The notes under the pieces are model-generated. The model had not been told where the DNA came from, searched no databases, and worked only from the letters and a program-made list of their open reading frames with translations. A DNA stretch of 64,000 nucleotides from CAZSAK01 sp964605155. Lineage in GTDB: Bacteria; Pseudomonadota; Gammaproteobacteria; SZUA-140. The stretch is taken from NCBI GenBank assembly GCA_964605155.1, contig CAZSAK010000014.1, positions 1-64,000 of the forward strand, written 5' to 3'. The translations under genes and the position numbers were made by a program. The stretch's first letter is position 1. Every line of letters begins with the position of its first letter. Positions 8,669-17,938 of this stretch are shown here, piece by piece.

Positions 8669-8724
8669 AACTCAACAGGTGGTGTTAAGGAACCTGAATT
8701 GTTCAGGATATTGTCAAGAGAACC

Positions 8725-9039
8725 TTACAATTCAACCTGTCTGCAATTGTTGACAGTGGTTTCCAACTTGTTCTGCAACACTCGCAATCTTTCATTTATC
8801 GTCTGAGAAAATGTTTCTTTGAGTGATTTGTTATGGAGGGATTCATGGGCAATATTGAGTGCAGTCATGACCGCGATCCTGTCGACACCAACCACTCTGC
8901 CCGTCTCACGGACTTCCTTCATCTTCAGGTTCAGATAACTTGCCGACGACAGCAGGGCATCCCGTTCATCTTCCGGACATGCGATCCTGTATTCCTTGTC
9001 CAGGATCTGGACGGTAACAGGCGTCGTATTACCTTTCAT
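8725..9039 (-). CDS. zapA: Cell division protein ZapA
   Basis: ZapA binds FtsZ and promotes protofilament bundling at the Z ring. The 104-residue protein has the N-terminal ZapA globular part (VTVQILDKEYRIACPEDE, then ASYLNLKMKEVRETG and the block VDRIAVMTALNIAHE) and a C-terminal coiled coil from about residue 65. It overlaps the 3' end of the upstream coiled-coil gene by four bases (ATGA type), so translation is probably coupled. Downstream lie 6S RNA and fau, the usual neighbours. Confidence 0.93.
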   Translation of the reverse strand: MKGNTTPVTVQILDKEYRIACPEDERDALLSSASYLNLKMKEVRETGRVVGVDRIAVMTALNIAHESLHNKSLKETFSQTINERLRVLQNKLETTVNNCRQVEL

Positions 9040-9296
9040 AGTTCCATCTCCATGGTCTTGAGTCGCTTGATTACTGCTTCCATCTTGTTACGAACTAGGC
9101 TGTTTGTCTCAATCAGCTTGATGCGATCCGATGTCAGCGGTTGTTGCTGACTGCGCAACAGGCTATTTTCGGTATGCAGTCGTTCACACAACTGAACGAG
9201 TTCTTCGATGCTGGACTCCAGCATATCCAGTTCTGGTCGTTGCTCATTGGATGAGGTTTCCTGTTCCATCCTATAAATATAGAGCGCTGCATCCAT
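9036..9296 (-). CDS. ZapB-like coiled-coil protein (TIGR02449 type)
   Basis: A protein of up to 86 residues, mostly a predicted coiled coil (residues 22-86) with a leucine/glutamate heptad pattern including LEELVQLCERL-like and LRSQQQPL segments. Its place directly before zapA with a four-base overlap is typical of the TIGR02449 family in gammaproteobacteria. By analogy with ZapB it is expected to act at the division site, but this is inferred from size, coiled coil and neighbour. Two ATG starts are possible, at 9296 and 9269; neither has a clear ribosome site, and the family N-terminus suggests the shorter form may be right. Confidence 0.75.
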   Translation of the reverse strand: MDAALYIYRMEQETSSNEQRPELDMLESSIEELVQLCERLHTENSLLRSQQQPLTSDRIKLIETNSLVRNKMEAVIKRLKTMEMEL

Positions 9297-9754
9297 AAGG
9301 TCAACGGTTAGTAAGATGACCGATTTAATGACCAGTCCAGCGGTCTGGATACTGCGTACGGAATCTGCATTGTGTAATATCGTGTACCGTCAAATTTCTT
9401 ACTGCTGCCCTGCATCCCGGTCCTGGAATCATCAAGGTTATAGGATGGGTTTTTATATTTTTCAATAGGTTGCCTCGCGGTTATTATGCAATGCGAACCG
9501 GATCCATTGCGATCTGTCCGGCAATGTCATCAACGTATCTATACAGAGATATGTCAAAGGATATATTGTGGGATGTTTGCGGTGGTAATTACGAGGCTGC
9601 ACGACGTCCTTAGACTGAATCCACTAGCAACGGCTAGTTGAATTATTTAAGACATCAACACTCATGATTTTTTAATACAGGCCAATATATTGTGAGGGTC
9701 ATGTTATTCAAGGCGCGTGACCGGGTAACTGTTTTTCAATATCGGAGAGGTTGG
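9297..9754. other. Divergent promoter region
   Basis: This 458-base spacer separates the leftward zapA operon from the rightward UPF0149-pepP-ubi operon and must hold promoters for both. It contains a perfect hairpin, ACTAGC-AACG-GCTAGT, at 9623-9638. It encodes no tRNA or credible protein that I can see. No sigma-70 promoter could be fixed with confidence. Confidence 0.4.
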
Positions 9755-10408
9755 ATGAGCCAAGTGAAATTGATGACAAATCACAGGAAGGCCGTGGATT
9801 TTAGTGAAATAGACACGGTTTTGGAGCGTCTCGGCGTGATCTACGCGGCATCCGAGATTCACGGTGTCCTGTGCGGACTGTTATGTGTTAAAGGTTATGT
9901 TTCCTACGATGACTGGATCGCATTATTGCATGAAGAACAAAAGATCCAGCCAAGATGGTTTAAAGAAGGAATAAGCGACGATAATCCTGCGGGCTTGCAG
10001 CCTGACGCGGAGGAAACAGCAACCAGTGAGTGGGGTCTGTTGCAGGATTTATATGATGAAACCTTAACTCAGCTCAATGATGATGATTACGGATTTTCAT
10101 TGCTACTGCCCGACGATGAACAACCGCTTCGCAGGCGAACGGAGGCATTGGTGGAATGGTGCGACGGTTTTTTATTCGGGCTGGGCGCAGGTGAAATCAA
10201 GGATTTTGCCCAATTGCCGGACGATGTAAACGAGATCAGCCATGACCTGGCGGAAATTTCACGGGCCTACCATGAAGATGAAACCACCGAGGCCGATGAG
10301 GTCGCCTATACCGAGTTGGTTGAATATGTACGCGTGGGTGTCCTGGTTATCTATGAAGCGTTGCAGGTCACCCGGGAGGCAAGGGCTGGAACCAAGGTGT
10401 TGCATTAG
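9755..10408 (+). CDS. UPF0149 (YgfB/YecA-like) family protein
   Basis: This 217-residue acidic protein belongs to the UPF0149 family. The signature ASEIHGVLCGLLC lies near residue 35, and WCDGFLFGLG near residue 140. Family members adopt an all-helical fold; the molecular role of this one is not known, although the Pseudomonas relative has been tied to gene regulation. The start ATG at 9755 follows GGAGAGG at good spacing; an upstream frame to 9692 adds 21 unrelated residues. The gene leads the row UPF0149, pepP, ubiH, ubiI, the same order as E. coli ygfB-pepP-ubiH-ubiI. That order supports orthology to ygfB. Confidence 0.88.
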   Translation: MSQVKLMTNHRKAVDFSEIDTVLERLGVIYAASEIHGVLCGLLCVKGYVSYDDWIALLHEEQKIQPRWFKEGISDDNPAGLQPDAEETATSEWGLLQDLYDETLTQLNDDDYGFSLLLPDDEQPLRRRTEALVEWCDGFLFGLGAGEIKDFAQLPDDVNEISHDLAEISRAYHEDETTEADEVAYTELVEYVRVGVLVIYEALQVTREARAGTKVLH

Positions 10409-10553
10409 TAAAAACAGTCAACATTAGCCATAGGGGAATCCGGAACCTCACTTCTTCATCACTATTTTATCGCTGACCCTACCTGAATCACCCGCCTCCA
10501 TATACAATTGTCCCTGATTTCGTCATTTAGGATCAGGATTCTCTATCAAGCCA

Positions 10554-11870
10554 ATGAACCTGAAAGAATTCGCAAAGCGCCGAATCCAGTTGATGGATAT
10601 GATAGGGGAGGACAGTATTGTCATCTTGCCGTCAACGCCAGTCAGTTACAGAAACAGGGATGTTGAACACCCTTATCGTCCCGACAGTGACTTTTACTAT
10701 CTGACGGGTTTCCCCGAACCAGAGGCGGTGGCGATATTGATTCCGAAGCGCAAGCAAGGGGAATTCATACTGTTCTGTCGCGAACGGGATCCAAAAATGG
10801 AAATCTGGACCGGGCCGTATATCGGTCAAGAACGTGCCTGTTCTATATATGGTGCCAACGATGCCTTTCCAATCAATGATATTGATGAGATCCTGCCCGG
10901 CCTGCTGGAAGACCGTGAAAAGGTGTATTACACCATGGGCAGTTATCAGGAATTTGATCACAGGCTGATGGAATGGCTTAATCAGATACGACAGAAATCA
11001 CGCGCCGGCGTTCATACGCCGGCGGAATTCGTTGCCCTCGATCATCTGCTGCATGAGATGCGTCTGTTCAAAAGTACCGGTGAGATAAAGGCCATGCGCC
11101 GGGCAGCCAGGATTTCAGCAGCGGCGCATCGCCGGGCGATGCAGGCATGTACGCCGGGAATGATGGAATATCAGATAGAAGCTGAATTGATCCATGAATT
11201 CATGCGCAACGGTTGCCGTTCACCCGCCTATCCACCCATCGTAGGCGGCGGTTCGAATGCCTGCATATTGCACTATACGGACAACAGCGCGGAACTGAAT
11301 CACGGTGATTTGTTATTGATCGATGCCGGCGCCGAATATGACGGCTATGCCGCGGATATCACCCGTACCTTTCCTGTGAACGGACGTTTTACCAAGGCGC
11401 AGGCGATGATATACGAGGTCGTGCTGGCCGCCCAAGAGGCAGCGATCAAGAAGGTCAAACCGGGCAATCACTGGAACGACCCACATAACGCTGCCGTACG
11501 GGTCTTGACCAAGGGGCTGCTGGAGCTCGGTTTGTTAAAGGGCGGTCTGCGTGAATTGATCAAGGCAGAGGCCTATCGACGGTTTTATATGCATCGTACC
11601 GGCCACTGGCTGGGTATGGATGTACATGATGTGGGTGATTACAAGATCGGGAATGCCTGGCGTTTGCTGGAGACGGGGATGGTCCTGACCATCGAACCGG
11701 GGATATATATCCCGGAACGTAGTAAGGGGGTGGCGAAGAAGTGGTGGAACATCGGTATCCGTATCGAGGATGATGTGCTGGTCACGCGTGACGGTAATGA
11801 AGTGCTGAGCAGAGACGCACCAAAGTCGATCGCTGATATCGAATCCATCATGGCAGGGGAGACGGTATAA
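10554..11870 (+). CDS. pepP: Xaa-Pro aminopeptidase
   Basis: This metallopeptidase (family M24B) removes N-terminal residues preceding proline. The 438-residue length is near E. coli PepP (441). After the creatinase-like N-domain, the catalytic pita-bread domain shows all five dinuclear metal ligands: two Asp in DAGAEYDGYAADITRTF, His in HRTGHWLGMDVHD, Glu in TIEPGIY and Glu in GIRIEDDVLVT. The stop codon is two bases before the ubiH start, so they are co-transcribed. The reason for the conserved pepP-ubi linkage is unclear. Confidence 0.96.
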   Translation: MNLKEFAKRRIQLMDMIGEDSIVILPSTPVSYRNRDVEHPYRPDSDFYYLTGFPEPEAVAILIPKRKQGEFILFCRERDPKMEIWTGPYIGQERACSIYGANDAFPINDIDEILPGLLEDREKVYYTMGSYQEFDHRLMEWLNQIRQKSRAGVHTPAEFVALDHLLHEMRLFKSTGEIKAMRRAARISAAAHRRAMQACTPGMMEYQIEAELIHEFMRNGCRSPAYPPIVGGGSNACILHYTDNSAELNHGDLLLIDAGAEYDGYAADITRTFPVNGRFTKAQAMIYEVVLAAQEAAIKKVKPGNHWNDPHNAAVRVLTKGLLELGLLKGGLRELIKAEAYRRFYMHRTGHWLGMDVHDVGDYKIGNAWRLLETGMVLTIEPGIYIPERSKGVAKKWWNIGIRIEDDVLVTRDGNEVLSRDAPKSIADIESIMAGETV

Positions 11871-11872
11871 CA

Positions 11873-13120
11873 ATGACAGGGGAATATGATTATGATGTAT
11901 TGATCGTCGGTGGCGGCCTCGTTGGCGCCAGCCTTGCGTGCGCTCTTGGCGGCCACCCTCTCAGGGTGGGTATCATTGAGGCCCATCCCTTCGATGCCGA
12001 TACACAACCGAGTTACGATGACAGGAGTGTTGCGATTGCCTATGGCGCGCGCCGCATCTTCGAGGGGATGGGGCTGTGGGAATCTTTGGCTGTCGATGCT
12101 ACACCGATAGAAAGGATTCATGTTTCTGACCGGGGGCATTTCGGAGTTACACGACTTGCCGCATCCGATACGAATTTTGAGGCATTGGGTTATGTCATCG
12201 AGAATCGCGTCCTGGGTAAGACCTTTGCCAAGACCATTCCCGCGCATCCCAATCTGGAATTAGTGTGTCCGGCACATCTGCTGGCGATAAAGATCGATGA
12301 CACCGTTGTACGGGCCGGTATCAGACAGGGTGGGTCGAGGAGGACATTGTCGGCACGACTGATCATCGGTGCCGACGGGGGACATTCGCAGGTGCGCAAA
12401 TATATGGGTATAGACGCGACCATGCATGATTACGGCCAGACGGCAATCATTGCCAATATCACGCCTGGTATTCAACATCGCAATACTGCCTATGAAAGAT
12501 TTACCGAGTATGGCCCGTTGGCGATGCTACCGATGTCACAAAATCGCTGTTCATTGGTGTGGACCATGGCTGGTAACGACAGTGCCAGGGCGCTAGAGTT
12601 GAGCCACAAGGCATTTATCGACAATCTGCAACGGTGTTTCGGTTACAGACTGGGAAGACTCGAAATAGCCGGTAAACGCCATGCGTACCCTTTGTCCCTG
12701 TTACGCGCACAGCAACATATCGTTCCCCGTCTGACGCTCATCGGTAATGCAGCGCATACCCTGCATCCGGTCGCCGGGCAGGGTTTTAACTTGGGGTTAA
12801 GGGATGTCGCCGTACTGGCGGAAATCCTGCTCGAGGCCATAAACAGCGGGGATGACCCGGGGGATATCGCCGTGCTTGATCGTTACCGGCGCTGGCGCAG
12901 GCGGGATCAGGCTGCTGTCATGGCGTTTACCGACGGCATTGTACGTGTATTTTCAAACGCGTTCCCGCCGCTGGTAATGGCGCGCAACATCGGTCTTGTT
13001 GCCCTGGATGTGTTAGCGCCTCTGAAACAAGGACTGTTGCGTCGTACCATGGGTTTGTCAGGTAGACTGCCCCTCCTGGGACGTGGGATGACATTGCATA
13101 CCTTGCAGGATGATCGATGA
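11873..13120 (+). CDS. ubiH: Ubiquinone hydroxylase UbiH
   Basis: A 415-residue FAD-dependent aromatic hydroxylase of ubiquinone synthesis. By position (pepP-ubiH-ubiI) it is assigned to C-1 hydroxylation of the ring. The N-terminal dinucleotide fold VLIVGGGLVGASLACALG, the GADGGHSQVR motif near residue 165 and the ribose-binding motif LIGNAAHTLHPVAGQGFNLG near residue 290 are those of the UbiH/COQ6 family. GGGGAG stands about a dozen bases before the ATG. The start is two bases after the pepP stop. UbiH and UbiI are paralogues, so the exact ring position hydroxylated rests on gene order. Confidence 0.92.
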   Translation: MTGEYDYDVLIVGGGLVGASLACALGGHPLRVGIIEAHPFDADTQPSYDDRSVAIAYGARRIFEGMGLWESLAVDATPIERIHVSDRGHFGVTRLAASDTNFEALGYVIENRVLGKTFAKTIPAHPNLELVCPAHLLAIKIDDTVVRAGIRQGGSRRTLSARLIIGADGGHSQVRKYMGIDATMHDYGQTAIIANITPGIQHRNTAYERFTEYGPLAMLPMSQNRCSLVWTMAGNDSARALELSHKAFIDNLQRCFGYRLGRLEIAGKRHAYPLSLLRAQQHIVPRLTLIGNAAHTLHPVAGQGFNLGLRDVAVLAEILLEAINSGDDPGDIAVLDRYRRWRRRDQAAVMAFTDGIVRVFSNAFPPLVMARNIGLVALDVLAPLKQGLLRRTMGLSGRLPLLGRGMTLHTLQDDR

Positions 13121-13138
13121 AACCGTTTCAATCATTCG

Positions 13139-14347
13139 ATGTCTGACCGTTTTGATGTTGTGATTGTGGGAGCCGGCATGGTCGGCAGCACCCTGGCCTG
13201 TTCATTGGGCGCGACCTCACTGCGTGTGGCTGTATTGGAGGCGCATCAACCGCAAATGCAGTGGGACGACGACAGCATCGACATGCGGGTGTCCGCGATC
13301 ACTGCGGCATCTCAGCAGATATTCATCCGGCTGGGGGTATGGCAGGACATGGTTGCACAGCGTGTCAGCCCGTTCCGGGAAATGCATGTATGGGATGAGG
13401 GCGGTCACGGCGAGATTCATTTCGACAGTGCTGACATCGGTGAAGAACGTCTGGGGTATATAATCGAAAACCGCGTAATCCAGAGGGCGCTACTGGATAA
13501 AATGGAAAACCTCGCGAATATCGAATTGATCAGTCCGGTCCGTCTTGAGTCCATGAAAATCACGGCCGAATCAGGCGAACTGCAGCTTGAAGGAGGCCGC
13601 TGCCTGACAGCCAGATTGGTCGTTGGCGCCGACGGCGCGAACTCCCATGTGCGGCAACTGGCTGGCATCGGCACCCAGGGCTGGCCATATGATCAGAAGG
13701 CCGTTGTTGCATCTGTCAGGACCACCTTGTCACATCGTGAGACCGCCTGGCAGAGGTTCCTGCCAGACGGACCGTTGGCCTTTTTGCCGTTGAATAACGG
13801 CAGATGTTCTATTGTGTGGACGACATCACCTGAGCATGCTGGTGAACTGCTGCATATGGACGACCAGGCATTCATGGTTGAGTTGACACATGCATTCGAC
13901 ACCAGATTGGGTGAGGTGGTGGAGTGCGGGCCTCGTGCCGCATTTCCGCTACGTTTGCAACATTCGATCAATTATGTCAGGGAGCGTCTGGCATTGATCG
14001 GCGATGCGGCACATACAATCCATCCACTGGCGGGACAGGGGGTCAACCTGGGGCTGCTGGATGCAGCAGCGTTGTTGGATGTGCTCAGTGATGCTGTAAT
14101 GAAGGGGCGTGATATCGGCGCTTATTATGTGCTGAGGCGTTACGAGCGTTGGCGTAAAGGTGACAATCTGGTCGTCATGGCGGTGATGGATGGTTTCAAA
14201 CGTCTGTTCGGAAGTTCATTCGTGCCGTTACGTATATTCAGGAATGCGGGCCTAAACATCACTAACGGCTTGTTACCTGTAAAGACCCGGATCATCGAGC
14301 ATGCCATGGGTCTCAAGGGTGATCTTCCTCGATTGGCGCGTCCATGA
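13139..14347 (+). CDS. ubiI: Ubiquinone hydroxylase UbiI-type (UbiH/UbiF/VisC family)
   Basis: This 402-residue paralogue of the preceding gene has the same architecture: FAD-binding VVIVGAGMVGSTLACSLG at the N-terminus, GADGANSHVRQ near residue 160 and LIGDAAHTIHPLAGQGVNLG near residue 285. In E. coli the gene in this place encodes the C-5 hydroxylase UbiI, so the same role is the best guess; a C-6 (UbiF) role cannot be excluded from sequence alone. The gap to ubiH is 18 bases. The frame ends inside the upstream extension of the antiporter frame, but the true antiporter start follows 25 bases later. Confidence 0.88.
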   Translation: MSDRFDVVIVGAGMVGSTLACSLGATSLRVAVLEAHQPQMQWDDDSIDMRVSAITAASQQIFIRLGVWQDMVAQRVSPFREMHVWDEGGHGEIHFDSADIGEERLGYIIENRVIQRALLDKMENLANIELISPVRLESMKITAESGELQLEGGRCLTARLVVGADGANSHVRQLAGIGTQGWPYDQKAVVASVRTTLSHRETAWQRFLPDGPLAFLPLNNGRCSIVWTTSPEHAGELLHMDDQAFMVELTHAFDTRLGEVVECGPRAAFPLRLQHSINYVRERLALIGDAAHTIHPLAGQGVNLGLLDAAALLDVLSDAVMKGRDIGAYYVLRRYERWRKGDNLVVMAVMDGFKRLFGSSFVPLRIFRNAGLNITNGLLPVKTRIIEHAMGLKGDLPRLARP

Positions 14348-14372
14348 AACCACTAACGGCGCGGTTTGTGGG

Positions 14373-15608
14373 ATGAATCTATTCGATATTATTGCAATCC
14401 TTATCACCATTTCGGCGGTCTTCAGTTACATCAACCATCGTTATATACGCATGCCTGCTAGTATCGGGTTGATGCTGATTGCCCTGCTGATGTCATTATC
14501 GCTGATCGCCATGAATCATCTCGGCCTGGATCTGGTGCCGCGGGTAACCAGGTTACTCGAAAGCATTGACTTCAGTGACACCCTGATGCACGGGATGTTG
14601 AGTTTTCTGCTGTTTGCCGGTGCCCTGCACGTCAATATCAATGACCTTGTGAGGGAAAAATGGGCGATTACCCTGCTCGCCACAATTGGCGTGCTGCTTT
14701 CAACGGTTCTTGTCGGCTATACATCGTCATGGGTGCTCGGCCGTTTCGGTATCGAACTACCCTTGATTTACTGCATGCTATTCGGTGCCCTTATATCGCC
14801 AACCGATCCGATTGCTGTATTGGGTATTCTCAAGACGGCGGGAGTACCCAACAGTCTCGAAACCAAGATTGCCGGTGAATCCCTGTTTAATGACGGGGTC
14901 GGGGTGGTTGTATTCATTGTCTTATTGGGGATCGCGAGCGGGGAACATCAGGCAACCTTTGGCAGTGTTATAGAGTTGCTGGTGCGGGAGGTCGCGGGTG
15001 GGATCTTGTTCGGCCTTGCAATCGGTGGCTTGTCATTCGTAATGCTGAAAAATATCGATAATTATCAGGTCGAGATACTTATCACCCTGGCGCTGGTCAC
15101 AGGCGGTTATGCGCTCGCCCAGGTGTTGCAAGTCTCAGGCCCGATCACTATTGTGATCGCGGGTCTATTGATAGGCAATCACGGCCGCTTTCTTGCGATG
15201 TCGGATACGACCCGCGAACATCTTGATATGTTCTGGGAACTGGTGGACGAGATCCTCAATGGAGTGCTGTTCGTTTTGATCGGCCTGGAAGTGCTGGTGT
15301 TAACCCTGTCGATGAATTATGTAGTGGCGGGTATTTTTATCATCCCACTGGTACTGATTGCACGTTTTATCAGTGTCGGTCTGCCAGTCGGGGTCCTGCG
15401 CCTGAAGCGTAAATTTACCGCGAATACCGTGCGTATCATGACATGGGGGGGGTTAAGGGGCGGGATTTCCATTGCGCTTGCCTTGTCGCTGTCGGCTGGA
15501 CCGGAGCGCGACACCATACTGACAGTGACCTATATGGTGGTGGTGTTTTCCATCCTTGTACAAGGGCTTACCATCAGTCGCATGGTGCGACAGTTGCCGA
15601 CTGAATAA
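14373..15608 (+). CDS. CPA1-family Na+(K+)/H+ antiporter
   Basis: A 411-residue inner-membrane protein with about 12 hydrophobic segments. The ion-binding block SPTDPIAVLGILK lies near residue 140, and GESLFNDGVGVVVF near residue 165; the latter holds the essential Asn-Asp pair of CPA1 exchangers. WGGLRGGISIALALSL near residue 355 is another family motif. It exchanges internal Na+ or K+ for external H+ and so serves pH and salt balance. The start ATG at 14373 begins MNLFDIIAIL, directly at the first helix. The longer frame from 14301 would overlap ubiI and add polar residues, so it is rejected. Probably the last gene of the pepP-ubi transcript. Confidence 0.9.
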   Translation: MNLFDIIAILITISAVFSYINHRYIRMPASIGLMLIALLMSLSLIAMNHLGLDLVPRVTRLLESIDFSDTLMHGMLSFLLFAGALHVNINDLVREKWAITLLATIGVLLSTVLVGYTSSWVLGRFGIELPLIYCMLFGALISPTDPIAVLGILKTAGVPNSLETKIAGESLFNDGVGVVVFIVLLGIASGEHQATFGSVIELLVREVAGGILFGLAIGGLSFVMLKNIDNYQVEILITLALVTGGYALAQVLQVSGPITIVIAGLLIGNHGRFLAMSDTTREHLDMFWELVDEILNGVLFVLIGLEVLVLTLSMNYVVAGIFIIPLVLIARFISVGLPVGVLRLKRKFTANTVRIMTWGGLRGGISIALALSLSAGPERDTILTVTYMVVVFSILVQGLTISRMVRQLPTE

Positions 15609-16311
15609 CCAACCACTTTCGGGGAAAAACTGATAACGATCTAGTCCTGATAGTATTCAGGTATATCCCGGAGTGCCGGTGCCGGGGTTTATCTGATGCA
15701 AAACTTCATGCGTTTTAAATAGATGCATCCAACAATTAATCATGTAGCAGCGGTGTTGCAGTTCGTGCGACCGGCCGATCAATGCCGTCGGTCCGAATCG
15801 TGAGCGCGGTTGAGAGACACCGCATCCTTGTGGTGCATGAATGTCTTTCGTGATATTCCCCAATTGCAGTGTTCCTTTATCCATCTAGACATTTCTCAGC
15901 ACAGGGACAAGTGTACATACGCGGCATCCCTGTTTTGTTGATTGGTACATTATCCTGCATTGTTGGGCAACTGGATCGGCATCGGGAAAATCGCTTGGTT
16001 TTAGCTGTGACTCCAGTTATAGTTTTGCGCAAAACAGGTTTTTTCGAGGGTACCACCGGAAACTGAAAAGCCATTTGAGGTGTTTTCCGGATGATCATGG
16101 ATCAACGATGGTTTCACAAATAAGTTCCATCGATCAGACACTTGACCAGGCTATCGAGTAAGTGTGCCGATAACGCGCAATACCGATGGCGTGTCCGTAT
16201 CAAAGGCTGTCTTAAGGCAAATACCATGTTCAGAATGCGGGCATCGACCCGCTGTAGCGTCAAGTTTGATTGTCGCGAAATCCATATAAGTCAGTTCAAC
16301 AGGATTCTAGG
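15609..16311. other. Long intergenic region upstream of the glycine cleavage genes
   Basis: Seven hundred bases without a convincing gene separate the antiporter from gcvT. Several short frames exist on both strands, but none has a ribosome site together with coding character. I looked for the paired glycine riboswitch that often precedes gcv operons and did not find its conserved core. The region must hold the gcvT promoter and may contain an unrecognised small RNA. Confidence 0.4.
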
Positions 16312-17397
16312 ATGGGAAAGAAAACACCGCTGTTTGATGAACATGGCCGGCTCGGTGCAAAGATCGTTGATTTCGGCGGTTGGGATATGCCTTTGCACTA
16401 TGGATCACAGATAGAGGAACATAATATTGTCCGCAACGATGCCGGCATGTTTGATGTTTCGCATATGACGGTGGTCGATGTGGTTGGTGGTCAGGCGCGA
16501 CGGTTTCTCAGTCACCTGCTGGCGAACGATATTCAACGGTTAAAACAAAAAGGCAAGGCCCTGTATAGCTGTATGTTGAATGAACAGGCAGGTATTATCG
16601 ACGACCTGATCGCGTTTTATATTGAAGATGATCACTACCGTCTGGTGGTCAACGCCGCCACCCGGGACAAGGACATCGACTGGATGACCCGTCTTGGAAG
16701 TAATTATGATATCCGCATAGATGAGCGGGACGATGTGGCGATGATAGCAGTACAAGGTCCGCACGCCCGTGACAAGGTCCATAGGCTGATGGATGAGTCC
16801 CAGCGGCATGCACTGGAAAAACTGGTGCCCTTTCATTCACTGAATCCCGGGGATATGTTTATCTCACGCACTGGATATACAGGTGAAGACGGTTATGAAA
16901 TCATTCTTCCTGCGGCTAAGACAGTCGAATTTTGGCGGGCATTATTGCAGGAGGGCGTCAAACCTGCTGGACTGGGCGCGCGCGATACCTTGCGTCTCGA
17001 GGCGGGGTTGAACCTGTATGGTACCGATATGGACGAGACGACCACACCGTTGGAATCCGGCCTGGGATGGACCATCGCCTGGGAGCCTGTGGAGCGCGAA
17101 TTTATGGGTAGAGCTTCCCTCGAGGCGAAAAGCATGGACTCTGCCACTAAGAGATTCGTCGGCCTGATCCTGAACGACCGTGGTGTCCTGCGCAGTCACC
17201 AGCGGATCATTAAAGATAACAGGGAGGTGGGTGAAGTCACCAGTGGCACGTTTTCACCTGTTTTGGGCAAGGCGATCGCCTTTGCACGTATCGCGGCCGA
17301 TGTCGAAAATGACTGCCTGGTAGAGATGCGAGGACGGCAGTTGCCCGCGCGGATCGTCAAACCGCCTTTTGTCAAACACGGCAAGGCTTGCTATTGA
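16312..17397 (+). CDS. gcvT: Glycine cleavage system T protein (aminomethyltransferase)
   Basis: GcvT takes the aminomethyl group from the lipoyl arm of GcvH, releases ammonia and forms 5,10-methylene-THF. Motifs of the folate-binding T-protein fold are clear: DVSHMTVVDVVG near residue 45, YTGEDGYEIILP near residue 185 and LGARDTLRLEAGLNLYGTDM near residue 220. The chosen ATG at 16312 gives MGKKTPLFDEH, the family N-terminus, and 361 residues, close to the usual 364. The 14-residue extension to 16270 is unlike the family. gcvH follows after about 60 bases. A 14-base tandem duplication spans the stop codon (17389-17413). Confidence 0.96.
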   Translation: MGKKTPLFDEHGRLGAKIVDFGGWDMPLHYGSQIEEHNIVRNDAGMFDVSHMTVVDVVGGQARRFLSHLLANDIQRLKQKGKALYSCMLNEQAGIIDDLIAFYIEDDHYRLVVNAATRDKDIDWMTRLGSNYDIRIDERDDVAMIAVQGPHARDKVHRLMDESQRHALEKLVPFHSLNPGDMFISRTGYTGEDGYEIILPAAKTVEFWRALLQEGVKPAGLGARDTLRLEAGLNLYGTDMDETTTPLESGLGWTIAWEPVEREFMGRASLEAKSMDSATKRFVGLILNDRGVLRSHQRIIKDNREVGEVTSGTFSPVLGKAIAFARIAADVENDCLVEMRGRQLPARIVKPPFVKHGKACY

Positions 17398-17413
17398 TCG
17401 CCTGCTATTGATC
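17389..17413 (+). repeat. Short tandem duplication over the gcvT stop codon
   Basis: The 11-base unit TGCTATTGATC occurs at 17389-17399 and again at 17403-17413, a period of 14 bases. The first copy contains the TGA that ends gcvT; the second lies in the spacer. It looks like a slippage duplication with no effect on the protein. Confidence 0.75.
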
Positions 17414-17456
17414 AAGAGAGCCACTTTGATACGTTAATACAATACGGGGATTGATA

Positions 17457-17849
17457 ATGAGTAACATACCTGCCAATTTGAGATATACAAAATCACATGA
17501 ATGGGTCGAAAGACTCGATGACGGGACCCACAAAATTGGAATAACCGACCACGCGCAAGATCTGCTGGGTGATATGGTTTACATTGAAGTCCCCGAGATC
17601 GGCAGACAGGTCAAGGCCGGCGAGGAATGCGCCGTGGTCGAATCTGTCAAAGCCGCATCAGATGTTTATTGTCCGCTGTCCGGCGAGATTATCGATGTCA
17701 ATACAGCGCTCGATAGTCATCCTGAAACCGTCAATAAGGATCCCTATGGCGAGGGCTGGATATTTCAACTACGTCCTTCGGATGCTGATGAATGGAACAA
17801 CTTGCTGGACGCAGAAGCCTATGCGGGTGTCGCAGCCGAAGAGGATTGA
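17457..17849 (+). CDS. gcvH: Glycine cleavage system H protein
   Basis: GcvH is the 130-residue lipoyl carrier that shuttles the aminomethyl intermediate between GcvP, GcvT and the L protein. The lipoylation site is Lys65 in ECAVVESVKAASDVYCP, the canonical context. The N-terminal YTKSHEWVE block and the C-terminal GEGWIFQLRPSD block also match. The ATG at 17457 follows GGGGATTGATA. A TTG two codons earlier could also serve. The gene sits between gcvT and gcvPA in the usual order. Confidence 0.97.
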   Translation: MSNIPANLRYTKSHEWVERLDDGTHKIGITDHAQDLLGDMVYIEVPEIGRQVKAGEECAVVESVKAASDVYCPLSGEIIDVNTALDSHPETVNKDPYGEGWIFQLRPSDADEWNNLLDAEAYAGVAAEED

Positions 17850-17938
17850 TATATAACCGAGAACAGTCATTGCCCGGTCGACGATCCGGGGAATATACTC
17901 TGCATTAAATATTCCTTGTCAAATTAATATAATAAAGC

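Noticed and set aside
15609..16311. Glycine riboswitch before gcvT
   Set aside because: The conserved paired core was searched for and not found.
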